Positions 17,001-24,894 are shown, counted from the stretch's first letter. The stretch: DNA of 64,000 nucleotides from Candidatus Howiella intestinavium (GCA_904420585.1 CAJFVX010000052.1:1-64000); one strand, 5' to 3'. The notes: a model not told the origin generated them from the letters alone. Made by a program: numbers and translations.

Positions 17001-18020
17001 ACGGTGCAAATCACCATGGAAAAAGGCGACGTGGGCGAGATGGAGGGCTCCGACCGGATTATCAAGAACATCATCCGCATGACCCCGGCCGACGAGGATT
17101 TTACCCTGACCGTAAAGGTCAGCGGGAACATGACTGCCTCCTTCCAGACGGCGGCCCTCATCGCCTATACTGACGAATCCAACCTGATAGCGGCCATGCG
17201 GCGATACCACGGCAACTTCGGCGGCAATATCTTCGAGCATATGACCTATCTGGGCGGATATAACGAAAAGACCACCGGCGACGCAAACCCCCAGGCCGAC
17301 GCCTGGCTGAAGCTGGAGAAGCAGGGCAGCATCTTCATCTCTTCCTATAGCTTTGACGGTGGGACCTGGACCGAAATCGGCCGGGAGGAAGGAGGCGCCG
17401 TAGCCGCCGCCCAGCCGGGTGAGCTGAAAATCGGTATTTACGCCGCCGTGGGCAGCGGGGAGAACGCCGAAATGACCGTCAGCTTTTCGGACTTCACCTA
17501 TACCGGCGCCTCCGGCCGGCCCCAACTGCTTCCTTTTGCAGTGGAGGATGTAACCGGCCTGCTGGAGCGGGCGCGGACGGCGGCTGAGGATGCCGTGGAC
17601 GCCCTGACGCCCTCCAACACCCTGTCGGCCGACGCCATACTGGAGGCGGTGACGACAGCGGTGGACGGAACCGGGGTCACGGCCGCCTGGACGACGGCCT
17701 ATAGTCTCGAGCCGGCCACGGATACGTCGGAAGGCCGGATTCAGGGGGCCATCACCCTGACCTACGGAGAGGACAGCGTGGAAATCCCCATCCAGTTGAC
17801 CATACCTCCACTGGGTTCGGCCGTAATCAAGGGCGATTTGACCGGCGACGGCTTGGTCAGAATCGAGGATGTCATGGCGGCCTGCCGCATTCTGGCCCGC
17901 CAGGCAGGCGGCGATGAGCCTACGGATGCGGAGTTGGAGCGGGGCGATTTGACCGGTGACGGCCATATCCGCATCGAAGACATCATGTCCATCTGCCGAA
18001 TTTTAGCCAGACAAAATTAA
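14031..18020 (+). CDS. Secreted GH97 glycosidase with dockerin
   Basis: 1329 residues, secreted. Order: signal peptide (MKKAVRAALASVLSGLLLCQ), NPCBM-type carbohydrate-binding domain (about 30-185), Ig-like Big_2 domain (188-280), GH97 N-domain and TIM barrel (about 284-790), second Big_2 (884-962), laminin/concanavalin-like domain (967-1157), an all-beta linker and a type I dockerin (1265-1329) with two Ca-binding repeats, DLTGDGLVRIEDV and DLTGDGHIRIEDI. The barrel has KVDFF near 653, where retaining GH97 alpha-galactosidases place the nucleophile Asp, and LTREAIRGREYG near 700. It likely removes alpha-linked sugars, mostly galactose, outside the cell. The dockerin implies docking to a cohesin, none of which is in this window. 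ATG 14031 follows AAAGGAGG. Confidence 0.9.
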   Translation: MKKAVRAALASVLSGLLLCQPLAGLTAGAAEETTVYLSDMAWTDLSVGWGSPGIDENLNGGAIAIRDEQGVRQTYAKGLVLHAPSEISFDITDSGAETFQAVIGIDDNDQIGDRNASSCGFIVEIDGEAVYTSEVLRINSGGVDVSVDIPADAHTLTLITTDGGDGNGNDHSAWADARLLLDPVAAGRLRTVSLSAETRLLDVGDTLSLQPAGRLAAGTAADLSEADIVYTTSDEMVASVSADGRVTALSAGPVTVTAAVTLDGVTREGQIDLLVAGESADKQVWDLASPDGQVEAWFALTGAGQPVYALQRQGRTVVDVSPLGFQTSEGDYSTGLALEDAGQDREIDETYSVLSSRKDTYENHARERTFTFAKAEGALAVTARAYDDGLAFRYTLTPASGDALAISGEATGCRLPAASTVWAMPYASGAYNYEGLYSETAIEDLTGGQATPLLYQTPDGDYALLAEAMLDGSYVGTQLVPQDGGLLQAAFVPQQTEDVTAGETFTSPWRTVITGDLSAIVEGSMIENVSDDPDTRADYSWVQPGGTAWSWIAESAMGQREAQHDPDIIKEYIDLAYEMGWKYFIMDEGWQPPAASGSGYEGYYDWFDEIVDYADERGIGLIAWVLADDLDTPEKRAARLDDWAAKGIKGIKVDFFDRESQERLELQETIYEYCADLEMVVIAHGTNKPTGEVRTNPNVLTREAIRGREYGGMSVEQYTMLAFTRTAIGPADVTETVYPAGGESAGFMNALSVLVQSGIHCYAGAPEDYLNSPVYTLYKDMPVTWDDIRLVDGYPGDYVALARRSGESWYGAAISVEARTVEFPLDMLDDGTYYAYIYKDGASRNEVELEIQQVTKDSVLEIPVAENGGCAIKVVREVPDGPESITLSAESLTLEEREQAQLTAEITPADAQINQIIWRSSDESVATVSADGRVTGIQAGRATITATSPVDSAVTASCTVQVTPPRYALDTDNWEIVRENSDNLRFADENTVQITMEKGDVGEMEGSDRIIKNIIRMTPADEDFTLTVKVSGNMTASFQTAALIAYTDESNLIAAMRRYHGNFGGNIFEHMTYLGGYNEKTTGDANPQADAWLKLEKQGSIFISSYSFDGGTWTEIGREEGGAVAAAQPGELKIGIYAAVGSGENAEMTVSFSDFTYTGASGRPQLLPFAVEDVTGLLERARTAAEDAVDALTPSNTLSADAILEAVTTAVDGTGVTAAWTTAYSLEPATDTSEGRIQGAITLTYGEDSVEIPIQLTIPPLGSAVIKGDLTGDGLVRIEDVMAACRILARQAGGDEPTDAELERGDLTGDGHIRIEDIMSICRILARQN

Positions 18021-18030
18021 GGTGCCATAA

Positions 18031-18063
18031 AAATCCGGACGGCTTTTGCCGTCCGGATTTTTT
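18031..18063 (+). terminator. Terminator after the GH97 gene
   Basis: AAATCCGGACGGC pairs with GCCGTCCGGATTT around TTTT and ends in a run of T. It closes the GH97 transcript 10 bp after its stop. Confidence 0.9.
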
Positions 18064-18135
18064 GTGCTGCCGGCCGCCGTTTAGGTCCTGTCATAGCCTT
18101 CTGAGCAAAAAACGGCCGGAGAATCCTTTTTTTCC

Positions 18136-18165
18136 TTGCGCTGAATACCCGGTTAGTTGTATAAT
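18136..18165 (+). promoter_or_regulatory. Promoter of the pot-znu operon
   Basis: TTGCGC at 18136, an 18-nt spacer and TATAAT at 18160, 39 bp before the potA start. It is the only good promoter ahead of the seven overlapping genes. No Zur-like or other operator was recognised near it. Confidence 0.6.
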
Positions 18166-18203
18166 ATTATGAATATTTATCACGTAAAGCTGGGAGGTAT
18201 CCC

Positions 18204-19337
18204 ATGGAAGCAGAAACAATCCTTTCTCTTTCGCAAATCCGCAAGAGCTTTTCGGACACCGAGGTGCTCCACGGCCTGGATTTAGAGATAGGCCGGGGGG
18301 AATTTGTGACCCTTTTGGGCCCGTCGGGCTGCGGGAAGACCACTACCATCCGGATTGTGGCCGGCCTGGAACGGCCGGACAGCGGCCGGGTCATCTTAAA
18401 CGGGAAGGACGTAACCGACCTGCCGCCGGATAAGCGGCGGGTGAATACGGTTTTTCAGAACTACGCCCTGTTTCCCCACATGAACGTCTATAAAAATATC
18501 GCCTACGGCTTAAAAATCCAGGGTGTGGACAAGGAGGAAATCCGCCGGCGGGTAAAGGAAATGCTGGAGCTGGTGGAGCTGCCGGGCTTTGAAAACCGCC
18601 GGCCGGCCGAACTGTCGGGCGGACAGCGGCAGCGGGTGGCCATCGCCCGGGCCCTGGTGCTGCAGCCCGAAATCCTGCTGCTGGACGAACCCTTAGGCGC
18701 CCTGGACCTGCAGCTGCGCCGGCAGATGCAGCGGGAGTTAAAGTCTATCCAGAGCCGGCTGGGCATCACCTTTATCTATATAACCCACGACCAGGAGGAG
18801 GCCCTGAACATGTCCGACCGCATCGTGGTCATGCGGGAGGGCTATATTGAGCAGGCCGGCACCCCTGCAGGAATTTACGAGCATCCGGCCACCCGGTTCG
18901 CCGCCTCTTTTATCGGCGAGTCCAATATCCTGGACGGCCGCCTGGGAGAGAGGGAAGGGGAGGCCAGCGTCTTCGAGACAGCGGCCGGCCGCTGTCTCTG
19001 CGCGGCCCCTACGGCCAAAACCCTGCCGGCCGATACGGCCCTTTCGGTTCGGCCGGACGACATTCAGCTGACCAAGGAGCCGCCCGCTGGCTTTACCCTC
19101 TCCGGGGTCATCGAGGATCAGCAGTACACCGGCTCTTTATTGCGCACCACCCTGCGGCTGACCGACGGTACCGTGATAAAATCCAACCGGCACGGCCGGC
19201 TTTTGGGCCAGATGGAGACGGGACAGCAGGTATACGTCTCCTGGAACCCGGCCCACGCCGCCGTCATCGGCGGCTACGCCCCGGCGGAAAAAGAGGACAG
19301 CCGGACGGTGTGCGGAGAAGCGGAGGCGAAAGCATGA
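18204..19337 (+). CDS. potA: Polyamine ABC transporter ATPase
   Basis: 377 residues. Walker A GPSGCGKT (about 38-45), Q-loop FQNYALFPH, signature LSGGQRQRV, Walker [12 protein letters not shown] and H-loop ITHD are all present, followed by a TOBE-like C-terminal domain (about 240-350) typical of PotA. It powers spermidine/putrescine uptake with PotB, PotC and PotD encoded next. ATG 18204 follows GGGAGGTATCCC. It is the first gene of a seven-gene overlapping operon. Polyamine specificity follows from the set of partners rather than from this subunit. Confidence 0.92.
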   Translation: MEAETILSLSQIRKSFSDTEVLHGLDLEIGRGEFVTLLGPSGCGKTTTIRIVAGLERPDSGRVILNGKDVTDLPPDKRRVNTVFQNYALFPHMNVYKNIAYGLKIQGVDKEEIRRRVKEMLELVELPGFENRRPAELSGGQRQRVAIARALVLQPEILLLDEPLGALDLQLRRQMQRELKSIQSRLGITFIYITHDQEEALNMSDRIVVMREGYIEQAGTPAGIYEHPATRFAASFIGESNILDGRLGEREGEASVFETAAGRCLCAAPTAKTLPADTALSVRPDDIQLTKEPPAGFTLSGVIEDQQYTGSLLRTTLRLTDGTVIKSNRHGRLLGQMETGQQVYVSWNPAHAAVIGGYAPAEKEDSRTVCGEAEAKA

Positions 19338-20209
19338 GCCGGGCAAAAGTAAGGCAGCCGAAAAAGCGTCGGGGCCTGCCCGCCGCCGTGCTGCCCATGT
19401 ATATCTGGACGGCCGCCTTCGTGCTGCTGCCGCTTTTGTACATTGTGGTCGTCAGCTTTATGACCCCCGACCGGGCGGCCGGGGCCCTGCCCATTTTCAC
19501 CCTGGGGAATTATGCCCGCCTGGCCGACCCCATCTTTCTGGATGTTTTCCTGCGTTCCCTCCGGCTGGCCCTGGAAACGACAGTCATCACCTTCCTTTTG
19601 GGCTATCCCTTTGCCTATTGTATGTCCCGGCTGAAGGATAAGGCCAAAAACATCGTCATGCTGCTGGTCATCATCCCCTTCTGGACCAATTCCCTGCTGC
19701 GGACCTACGGCTGGATTATCATGCTGCGGGGCAACGGGGTGGTCAATACCCTGCTGACCGGCTGGGGCCTTATCGACCAGCCCCTCTCCCTGCTTTACAA
19801 TTACGGATCCACTCTCCTGGGCATGGCCTACTCTTTAATCCCCTTTATGATCCTGCCGGCCTACTCCTCGGTGGAGAAGCTGGACCGGGCGGCGGTGGAG
19901 GCGGCCCGGGATTTGGGCGCGGGGAAAATACGGGCCTTTTTCACGGTCACCCTGCCTCTGACCCTGCCGGGCATCCTGTCGGGCTGCGTGCTGGTCTTTG
20001 TGCCCTCCACGGGTATGTTCTTCATTTCGGACTTAATGGGCGGGGCCAAGGTGTCCATGCTGGGAAACCTGATTAACGAGCAGGTGCACACCGCCCGGAA
20101 CCTGCCCTTTGCGGCGGTGCTGTCCCTTGTGATGCTGGCCATGGCCCTTGTCTTCATCTTTGTTTACCGGAAGGCCACCGGGGAAAGCGAACTGGAGGGG
20201 ATGGCATGA
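19334..20209 (+). CDS. potB: Polyamine ABC transporter permease PotB
   Basis: 291 residues. Six hydrophobic segments, the first at about 15-40, and the inner-loop EAA motif ([21 protein letters not shown], as a segment) that docks on PotA. The ATG at 19334 overlaps the potA stop (ATGA) after GGAGGCGAAAGC, so it is translationally coupled. PotB and PotC form the membrane channel for polyamine import. Unusually, its stop overlaps a deaminase gene rather than potC. Confidence 0.9.
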   Translation: MSRAKVRQPKKRRGLPAAVLPMYIWTAAFVLLPLLYIVVVSFMTPDRAAGALPIFTLGNYARLADPIFLDVFLRSLRLALETTVITFLLGYPFAYCMSRLKDKAKNIVMLLVIIPFWTNSLLRTYGWIIMLRGNGVVNTLLTGWGLIDQPLSLLYNYGSTLLGMAYSLIPFMILPAYSSVEKLDRAAVEAARDLGAGKIRAFFTVTLPLTLPGILSGCVLVFVPSTGMFFISDLMGGAKVSMLGNLINEQVHTARNLPFAAVLSLVMLAMALVFIFVYRKATGESELEGMA

Positions 20210-20616
20210 CCGCAGATAAAGATTTTGCCCTGTTAATTGAGCGGGCGTCCGCCGTTCAGGGGAACCGGCAGCTCTCCCGCAGTGCCGAGGCCGGCGGCGT
20301 AGGGGCCGCCCTTCTCACCGATAAAGGAAATATCTATACCGGCGTCTGTATCGATACCCCCTGTTCCATGGGCTTCTGCGCTGAGCACGCCGCCGCCGCG
20401 GCCATGGTGACGGCGGGGGAGAGCCGGATAGTCAAGCTGGTGGCCGTGGGAAGCGGCAGCATCCCGGTGCCCCCCTGCGGCCGCTGCCGGGAATTCCTGG
20501 TGCAGCTGGACGACGACAACCGTTTCTGCCGGGTGCTGCTGCCGGATGGCAGCGTCCGCACCTTAAAGGAATTGCTGCCCTATATGTGGAACGAGCCGAA
20601 GGAGGGGGATGCATGA
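20206..20616 (+). CDS. Cytidine deaminase-like enzyme inside the pot operon
   Basis: 136 residues. The zinc site is complete: CAEHAAA (Cys ligand plus catalytic Glu; the family has C-A-E or H-A-E) near 63 and PPCGRCREFL near 85 with two further Cys. It is the size of tetrameric cytidine deaminases and of blasticidin-S-deaminase-like relatives. It would deaminate (deoxy)cytidine or a related nucleobase compound to uridine-type products. The start overlaps the potB stop by 4 bp and its stop overlaps the potC start, so it is translated with the transporter. There is no obvious metabolic link to polyamines. Substrate is not certain. Confidence 0.85.
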   Translation: MTADKDFALLIERASAVQGNRQLSRSAEAGGVGAALLTDKGNIYTGVCIDTPCSMGFCAEHAAAAAMVTAGESRIVKLVAVGSGSIPVPPCGRCREFLVQLDDDNRFCRVLLPDGSVRTLKELLPYMWNEPKEGDA

Positions 20617-21452
20617 AACGATATACAGGCCTTTGGGGCAAGCTGTATATAGCCCTGATCCTTCTCCTTCTCTATCTGCCCATCGGGGTGGTGGTGGCCT
20701 ACTCCTTCAACGCCTCCAAATCCACCGCCGCCTGGGGCGGCTTTACGCTGGACTGGTATATTTCCCTTTTCTCCTCGTCGGAGTATACGGATCCGCTGCT
20801 CAACAGCCTGCTGGTGGCGGTCATATCCGTAGCCGGCGCGGCGGTTATCGGCACCCTGGCGGCGGTGGGAACGGCCTCCCGCAGCTTCCGCACCAAGGGA
20901 GCCTTCGAGAGCGTGGCCATGATCCCCATTATGATCCCCGAAATCATCCTGGGCCTGGCCCTGTTAAGCATCTTCGGCCTGATGGACTTGCCCATGGGCC
21001 TGCCGGCCATCGTGCTGGGGCATATCACCTTTTGTATCCCGTATATTTATCTTGTGGTGCGGGGCCGGCTGCGGGGCATCGACAAATCGGTGCTGGAGGC
21101 CGCCCGGGATTTGGGGGCTTCCTCTCTGCGCACCTTCCTCACCATTACCGTGCCCCTGCTGGCCCCGGCCATCGGCGGGGGCTGCCTGCTGGCCTTCGCC
21201 ATGTCCTTTGACGACGTCATCATCAGCTTTTTCCTCTCGGCGCCGGGGGCGGATATGCTGCCGGTGAAGGTCTATTCCTCCTTAAAGCTGGGCCTTACGC
21301 CGGAAATCAACGCCCTCTTCGCCCTGATGCTGCTGGCGATTCTGCTGCTGCTGGCAGCGGGCCTTGGAGCCGGGGCCATCTACCGGCGGGCGTCGTCGGC
21401 CGGCCGGAAGACCGCCGGGAAAGACGGCCTGGAGGACAGCACAGCAGTCTGA
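20613..21452 (+). CDS. potC: Polyamine ABC transporter permease PotC
   Basis: 279 residues with about six membrane segments. It carries the EAA loop [22 protein letters not shown] (split across the cytoplasmic face) for contact with PotA. The ATG at 20613 overlaps the deaminase stop (ATGA) after GGAGGGGGATGC. It is the second half of the polyamine pore. The C-terminus has an unusual Lys/Arg/Ser-rich end beyond the last helix. Start at the upstream ATG (20586) is unlikely because it lies within the deaminase gene and lacks a ribosome site. Confidence 0.9.
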   Translation: MKRYTGLWGKLYIALILLLLYLPIGVVVAYSFNASKSTAAWGGFTLDWYISLFSSSEYTDPLLNSLLVAVISVAGAAVIGTLAAVGTASRSFRTKGAFESVAMIPIMIPEIILGLALLSIFGLMDLPMGLPAIVLGHITFCIPYIYLVVRGRLRGIDKSVLEAARDLGASSLRTFLTITVPLLAPAIGGGCLLAFAMSFDDVIISFFLSAPGADMLPVKVYSSLKLGLTPEINALFALMLLAILLLLAAGLGAGAIYRRASSAGRKTAGKDGLEDSTAV

Positions 21453-21506
21453 ACACCCGCCGGGCGGGTTAAAAATAAAGAAAAACAGTTGGAAAGGAAG
21501 AATGAA

Positions 21507-22562
21507 ATGAGAAAGAATATAGGCAAACACCTTACAGCCGTGGCTCTTTCGGCGGCCCTCTGCGGGACGCTGCTGGCCGGCTGCAGCGGCGGCGGGGAGA
21601 ACGGGGTTATCAATGTGCTGACCTACGAGGGGTATTTCCCCGACAACGTGGTGCAGAAATTCACCGAGGAAACGGGCATCCAGTGGCAGTTTACCGCCGC
21701 CTCCTCCAACGAGGAGATGTACGATAAGCTGCGCACCTCCCCGGACATGTACGACATCGTCCTCTGCGGGGACTATATGCTGGACACCATGGTGCAGTCG
21801 GATATGCTCCTTGCGCTGGATAAGGAAAAGCTGCCGAACTACGGCAACCTGAACCCCGACTATCAGAGCAAATTCTACGACCCGGACAACACCTATACCG
21901 TTCCCTATGCGGCGGGCAGCCCGGTGCTTATCTACAATCCGGAGACCTCTCCCGCCCTGTCCAGCTTCTCCGATTTGTGGGATGAAAGCCTGGCCGGCAA
22001 GGTGGTCCTGCTGGACGACATCCGGGTCATCCAGGGCTTTACCGCCCAGTCCTTAGGCTATGATTTAAACGAAACCGACCCGGCCAAGCTGGAGGAGGTC
22101 AAAAACCGGCTCATCGAATTAAAGCCCAATATCAAGCTTTTTGACTCCAACACCCCCCACAACGCCCTTGTGAGCGGGGACGCCGCCGCCGGCTTCATGT
22201 TCTGCTCCCAGGCGGCCACGGCCCTGGCCGAGAACCCGAATCTCCAAATCGCCTTCCCCTCTGAGGGCGCCGGCTTCGGCATCGACTGTATCGCCATCCC
22301 GGCGGAGGCCCCCAACGTGGACAACGCCTATACCTTCTTAAACTTCATCCTGGACGGGGAAAACAGCGCCATGGCCAGCGAGGGCATCCTGTATATCTCC
22401 TGCAACCAGGCGGCCGACGCCTATTTGTCCGACGCCTTTAAGTCCAACCCGGCGGTCTACCCGCCCGACGGCGTGCTGTCTGACGCCCAGTTTATCATGC
22501 CTTTGGACGACGCCACCACCCAGATTTACACCGACAACTGGACGGCCATCAAGAACAGCTGA
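21507..22562 (+). CDS. potD: Polyamine-binding lipoprotein PotD
   Basis: 351 residues. A signal with lipobox LLAGC (Cys near 26) anchors it outside the membrane; the mature part is a periplasmic-binding-protein type II fold (INVLTYEGYFPDNVVQKF, then DIVLCGDYMLDTMVQ), as in spermidine/putrescine receptors. It hands polyamine to PotBC. ATG 21507 follows GGAAAGGAAG with 7-nt spacing. The stop codon shares one base with the start of the znuC-like gene, so polyamine and metal transport genes are translationally joined. The gap before it (54 bp) is the longest in the operon. Confidence 0.9.
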   Translation: MRKNIGKHLTAVALSAALCGTLLAGCSGGGENGVINVLTYEGYFPDNVVQKFTEETGIQWQFTAASSNEEMYDKLRTSPDMYDIVLCGDYMLDTMVQSDMLLALDKEKLPNYGNLNPDYQSKFYDPDNTYTVPYAAGSPVLIYNPETSPALSSFSDLWDESLAGKVVLLDDIRVIQGFTAQSLGYDLNETDPAKLEEVKNRLIELKPNIKLFDSNTPHNALVSGDAAAGFMFCSQAATALAENPNLQIAFPSEGAGFGIDCIAIPAEAPNVDNAYTFLNFILDGENSAMASEGILYISCNQAADAYLSDAFKSNPAVYPPDGVLSDAQFIMPLDDATTQIYTDNWTAIKNS

Positions 22563-23323
22563 TGGATACCCTGCATACATGCGGCCTCAAGTGTGTGGCC
22601 CTGGAGCACGTAGGGGTCAAAAAGGGCGGCCAGGTGCTGCTGGACGACGTAAACCTGGAGCTGCACTGCGGCGGCATCACGGCCATTATCGGGGCCAACG
22701 GGGCGGGCAAGACCACCATGCTGCGGGCCATACTGGGGGACCAGAAGCATACGGGCCGGGTGCTCTTTTCCGACCATAACGGCAACGAGGTGGATAAAAT
22801 CAAAATCGGCTATGTGCCCCAGAAGCTGGATTTCGACATCTCCTCCCCCGTGAGCGTGGCCGACCTCTTCGGCGCGGTGCGCACAAGGCGACCGGCCTTT
22901 CTGGGGCCGGGGAAGGCCCGCAAGGCCCATATCGCCGACCGCCTGCGGGACGCCGGCTGCGAGGCCCTGGCCGGCCGCCGGCTGGGGGAGCTGTCGGGGG
23001 GCGAGCTGCAGCGGATTATGCTGGCCCTGGCCTTAGACCCCATCCCCGACCTGCTGATTCTGGACGAGCCGGTGTCGGGGGTGGACGCCGGGGGCCTGGA
23101 GCAGTTTTATAAAACGGTGTCCGACCTGCGGCGGCATTACCATATGGCCATCGTGCTGGTCTCCCACGACCTGGAGCTGGTGGCCCGGTACGCCGACAAT
23201 GTGGCCCTCATGGGCGGCCGGCTGCTGGCTTTTGGCCCGCCGGAATACGTCTACGCCACCGACGCTTTCAAGCAGGTGTTCGGCGGGGTGCAGGTGCGCC
23301 TGCCGAAAGGGGGGAGCCGCTGA
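22562..23323 (+). CDS. znuC: Zinc/manganese ABC transporter ATPase
   Basis: 253 residues. Walker A GANGAGKTT (about 41-49), Q-loop VPQKLDFD, signature LSGGELQRI, Walker B LLILDEPVSGVD and H-loop SHD are intact, in the ZnuC/MntB-like layout. It powers the ZnuB permease encoded next. Its ATG overlaps the potD TGA by one base. The cognate metal-binding protein is not here but a ZnuA-type gene lies 18 kb away at 40950. Zinc rather than manganese is favoured by that receptor, but cannot be proven. Confidence 0.88.
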   Translation: MDTLHTCGLKCVALEHVGVKKGGQVLLDDVNLELHCGGITAIIGANGAGKTTMLRAILGDQKHTGRVLFSDHNGNEVDKIKIGYVPQKLDFDISSPVSVADLFGAVRTRRPAFLGPGKARKAHIADRLRDAGCEALAGRRLGELSGGELQRIMLALALDPIPDLLILDEPVSGVDAGGLEQFYKTVSDLRRHYHMAIVLVSHDLELVARYADNVALMGGRLLAFGPPEYVYATDAFKQVFGGVQVRLPKGGSR

Positions 23324-24162
23324 TGGATTTTGTCTATGACCTGCTGGGAAAACTCCCCTTCGACTTCCTCTCCAGCAATTTCATGAAAAACGCCCTGTTG
23401 GCCGTGCTCTTCAGTTCCATCCTCTTCGGCATGATAGGCACCCTGGCGGTGGACAACAAAATGGCCTTTTTCTCGGACGCCTTGGGCCATTCGGCCATGA
23501 CCGGCATCGCCTTGGGGGTGGTGCTGGGGGTGCGCAATGAGCTTATCTGCCTCATCGCCTTCGGCGTCCTCATGGCCCTGCTCATCAACCGGGTGCGGGC
23601 AGGGGGGACGGCCTCCTCCGATACGGTCATCAGCGTCTTTTCCTCCACGGCCCTGGCTTTAGGCCTGCTGCTTTTGTCCAAGTACCAGGGCATCAACCGG
23701 TATTCCTCCTACTTAGTAGGGGACATCCTGTCGGTCAGCCGGCAGGAGGTGGTGCTGCTCTTTATCGCCCTGCTGGTGGTGGGGGGCGTCTGGTGCTTTG
23801 TCTACAATAAGCTGATGCTTATAGCGGTGAACCGCTCTTTAGCCGCCTCCCGGGGGGTGCGGGTGACGCTGTATGAAAATATCTTTTCGATTATGGTGGC
23901 CGTGGTGGTCATGCTCTCCATCAAATGGGTGGGGGTGCTGCTCATCAATTCGCTGCTTATCCTGCCGGCGGCCTCGGCCCGGAATATCTCCCGGAGTGTG
24001 AAGCAGTACCATCTTTTCTCGGTGCTCTTCGCCGTAGTCTCCGGCCTGGGCGGCCTTATCGCCTCCTGGTACCTGGCCGCCTCTTCCGGCGCCACCATCG
24101 TCATGATTGCGGCCATTCTATTCTTTGTCACCTACTGTACCCGCAAACTCTTTGGCCGATAA
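23323..24162 (+). CDS. znuB: Zinc/manganese ABC transporter permease
   Basis: 279 residues with about eight to nine hydrophobic segments. The family segments MAFFSDALGHSAMTGIALG and the glycine-rich LLLINSLLILPAASARNIS (both slightly shortened here) match ZnuB/MntC-type permeases of the ABC-3 family. ATG shares one base with the znuC stop. It forms the metal channel with ZnuC and, by family, accepts metal from ZnuA. It is the last gene of the operon; a long hairpin array begins at its stop codon. Confidence 0.88.
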   Translation: MDFVYDLLGKLPFDFLSSNFMKNALLAVLFSSILFGMIGTLAVDNKMAFFSDALGHSAMTGIALGVVLGVRNELICLIAFGVLMALLINRVRAGGTASSDTVISVFSSTALALGLLLLSKYQGINRYSSYLVGDILSVSRQEVVLLFIALLVVGGVWCFVYNKLMLIAVNRSLAASRGVRVTLYENIFSIMVAVVVMLSIKWVGVLLINSLLILPAASARNISRSVKQYHLFSVLFAVVSGLGGLIASWYLAASSGATIVMIAAILFFVTYCTRKLFGR

Positions 24163-24397
24163 AAAAGTTTTTGCCCGCTTTTTTCAAAAAGCGGTGGGGT
24201 GCCGGGGTAAAACCCCGGCTCGCGTCCCGCAGGACGCGAAATCCTCCAGCCATACAGCAGCGCAGGAGGGGAGGGAAAACCTTCCGGGGGAAGGTTTTCC
24301 CGCGGGGAACCCTCGCCGGGGGTTCCCCGATGCAGCGCTCTGCGCTGCATAAAACTAAACAGCCGCCGACCCAGCGAAAGGGCCGGCGGCTGTTTTT
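24161..24397. repeat. Array of eight consecutive hairpins after znuB
   Basis: Back-to-back inverted repeats at 24175-24194, 24201-24219, 24221-24238, 24243-24268, 24273-24301, 24304-24328, 24330-24350 and 24358-24396. Examples are GGGAAAACCTTCC/GGAAGGTTTTCCC and ATGCAGCGC/GCGCTGCAT. The last (ACAGCCGCCG/CGGCGGCTGTTTTT) is a proper terminator for znuB. The others have no gene. Almost every base is paired, so the stretch could be a structured RNA, a decayed mobile element, or a stacked transcription stop. Confidence 0.8.
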
Positions 24398-24400
24398 GTA

Positions 24401-24592
24401 TTATGTATCCGTATCTAATATGCTGATGTTTTTATATGCTTCTATCATCTTGTTGCGCAACGGCTGCAAGTCTTTGTCGTCAATAGAAATATAGATGCAT
24501 TGCTGACAAGTTCCCTGTATGTCCAAAGTTACCTCCTCAAGGATGCATGCGTTTTCCCACCAGTATATGCAGAAATGGTTTTCACAAATCAT
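24401..24592 (-). CDS. Small Cys-rich protein, unknown function
   Basis: 63 residues: MICENHFCIYWWENACILEEV, then LDIQGTCQQCIYISI. Five cysteines in the order C-x4-C-x7-C-x12-C-x2-C suggest a small zinc-binding or disulfide-rich fold, a type seen as unassigned proteins in Clostridia. The ATG at 24592 has 6-nt spacing from GGAGAGG; an ATG two codons earlier overlaps it. The gene is AT-rich compared with the window and is transcribed divergently from a small XRE regulator with a palindromic operator candidate between them. Confidence 0.6.
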   Translation of the reverse strand: MICENHFCIYWWENACILEEVTLDIQGTCQQCIYISIDDKDLQPLRNKMIEAYKNISILDTDT

Positions 24593-24647
24593 AATCATCC
24601 TCTCCTTTGTATGGGGATTATATGCCTCTTATATAAGATGATTATAT

Positions 24648-24681
24648 ACCTCATAATACAAATATACAAGTATAATGAGGT
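24648..24681. promoter_or_regulatory. Palindromic operator candidate of the XRE gene
   Basis: ACCTCATAATAC and GTATAATGAGGT form a 12-bp inverted repeat with one mismatch and a 10-bp centre. It covers the TATAAT -10 box (24671-24676) and runs into the GAGGTGAT ribosome site of the regulator. This is the layout of an autoregulatory operator, but it could also act as an RNA hairpin that hides the ribosome site. Confidence 0.55.
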
Positions 24682-24687
24682 GATAAG

Positions 24688-24894
24688 GTGATTATATATG
24701 AGCGATTGTGGGAAACCATGCGTCGCAAAGGGATAACAACCTATCAACTGCGTGAAAATTATAATATAGATAGCCGAACTATCCGTAGACTGAAAGACAA
24801 TGAGAATGTAACGGTTCAGACATTGGATAAATTATGCAACATCTTACAGTGCAGGCTGGAAGACGTTGCAGAGCATCTTCCAGAAAAGGAATAA
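24688..24894 (+). CDS. Small XRE/YozG-like DNA-binding protein
   Basis: 68 residues, essentially one helix-turn-helix of the Cro/CI type (TTYQLRENYNIDSRTIRRLK and then VQTLDKLCNILQCRLEDV), close to YozG-like regulators. The start is GTG at 24688 with GAGGTGATAAG directly upstream; no in-frame ATG fits. It lies divergent from the Cys-rich gene and is followed by its own terminator at 24893, so it is a one-gene unit. It probably represses itself and its neighbour. Target is not known. Confidence 0.8.
   Translation: MIIYERLWETMRRKGITTYQLRENYNIDSRTIRRLKDNENVTVQTLDKLCNILQCRLEDVAEHLPEKE

Noticed and set aside
16689..17966. 425-codon minus-strand frame inside the GH97 gene
   Set aside because: Antisense to Big_2, beta and dockerin regions that are clearly coding on the plus strand.
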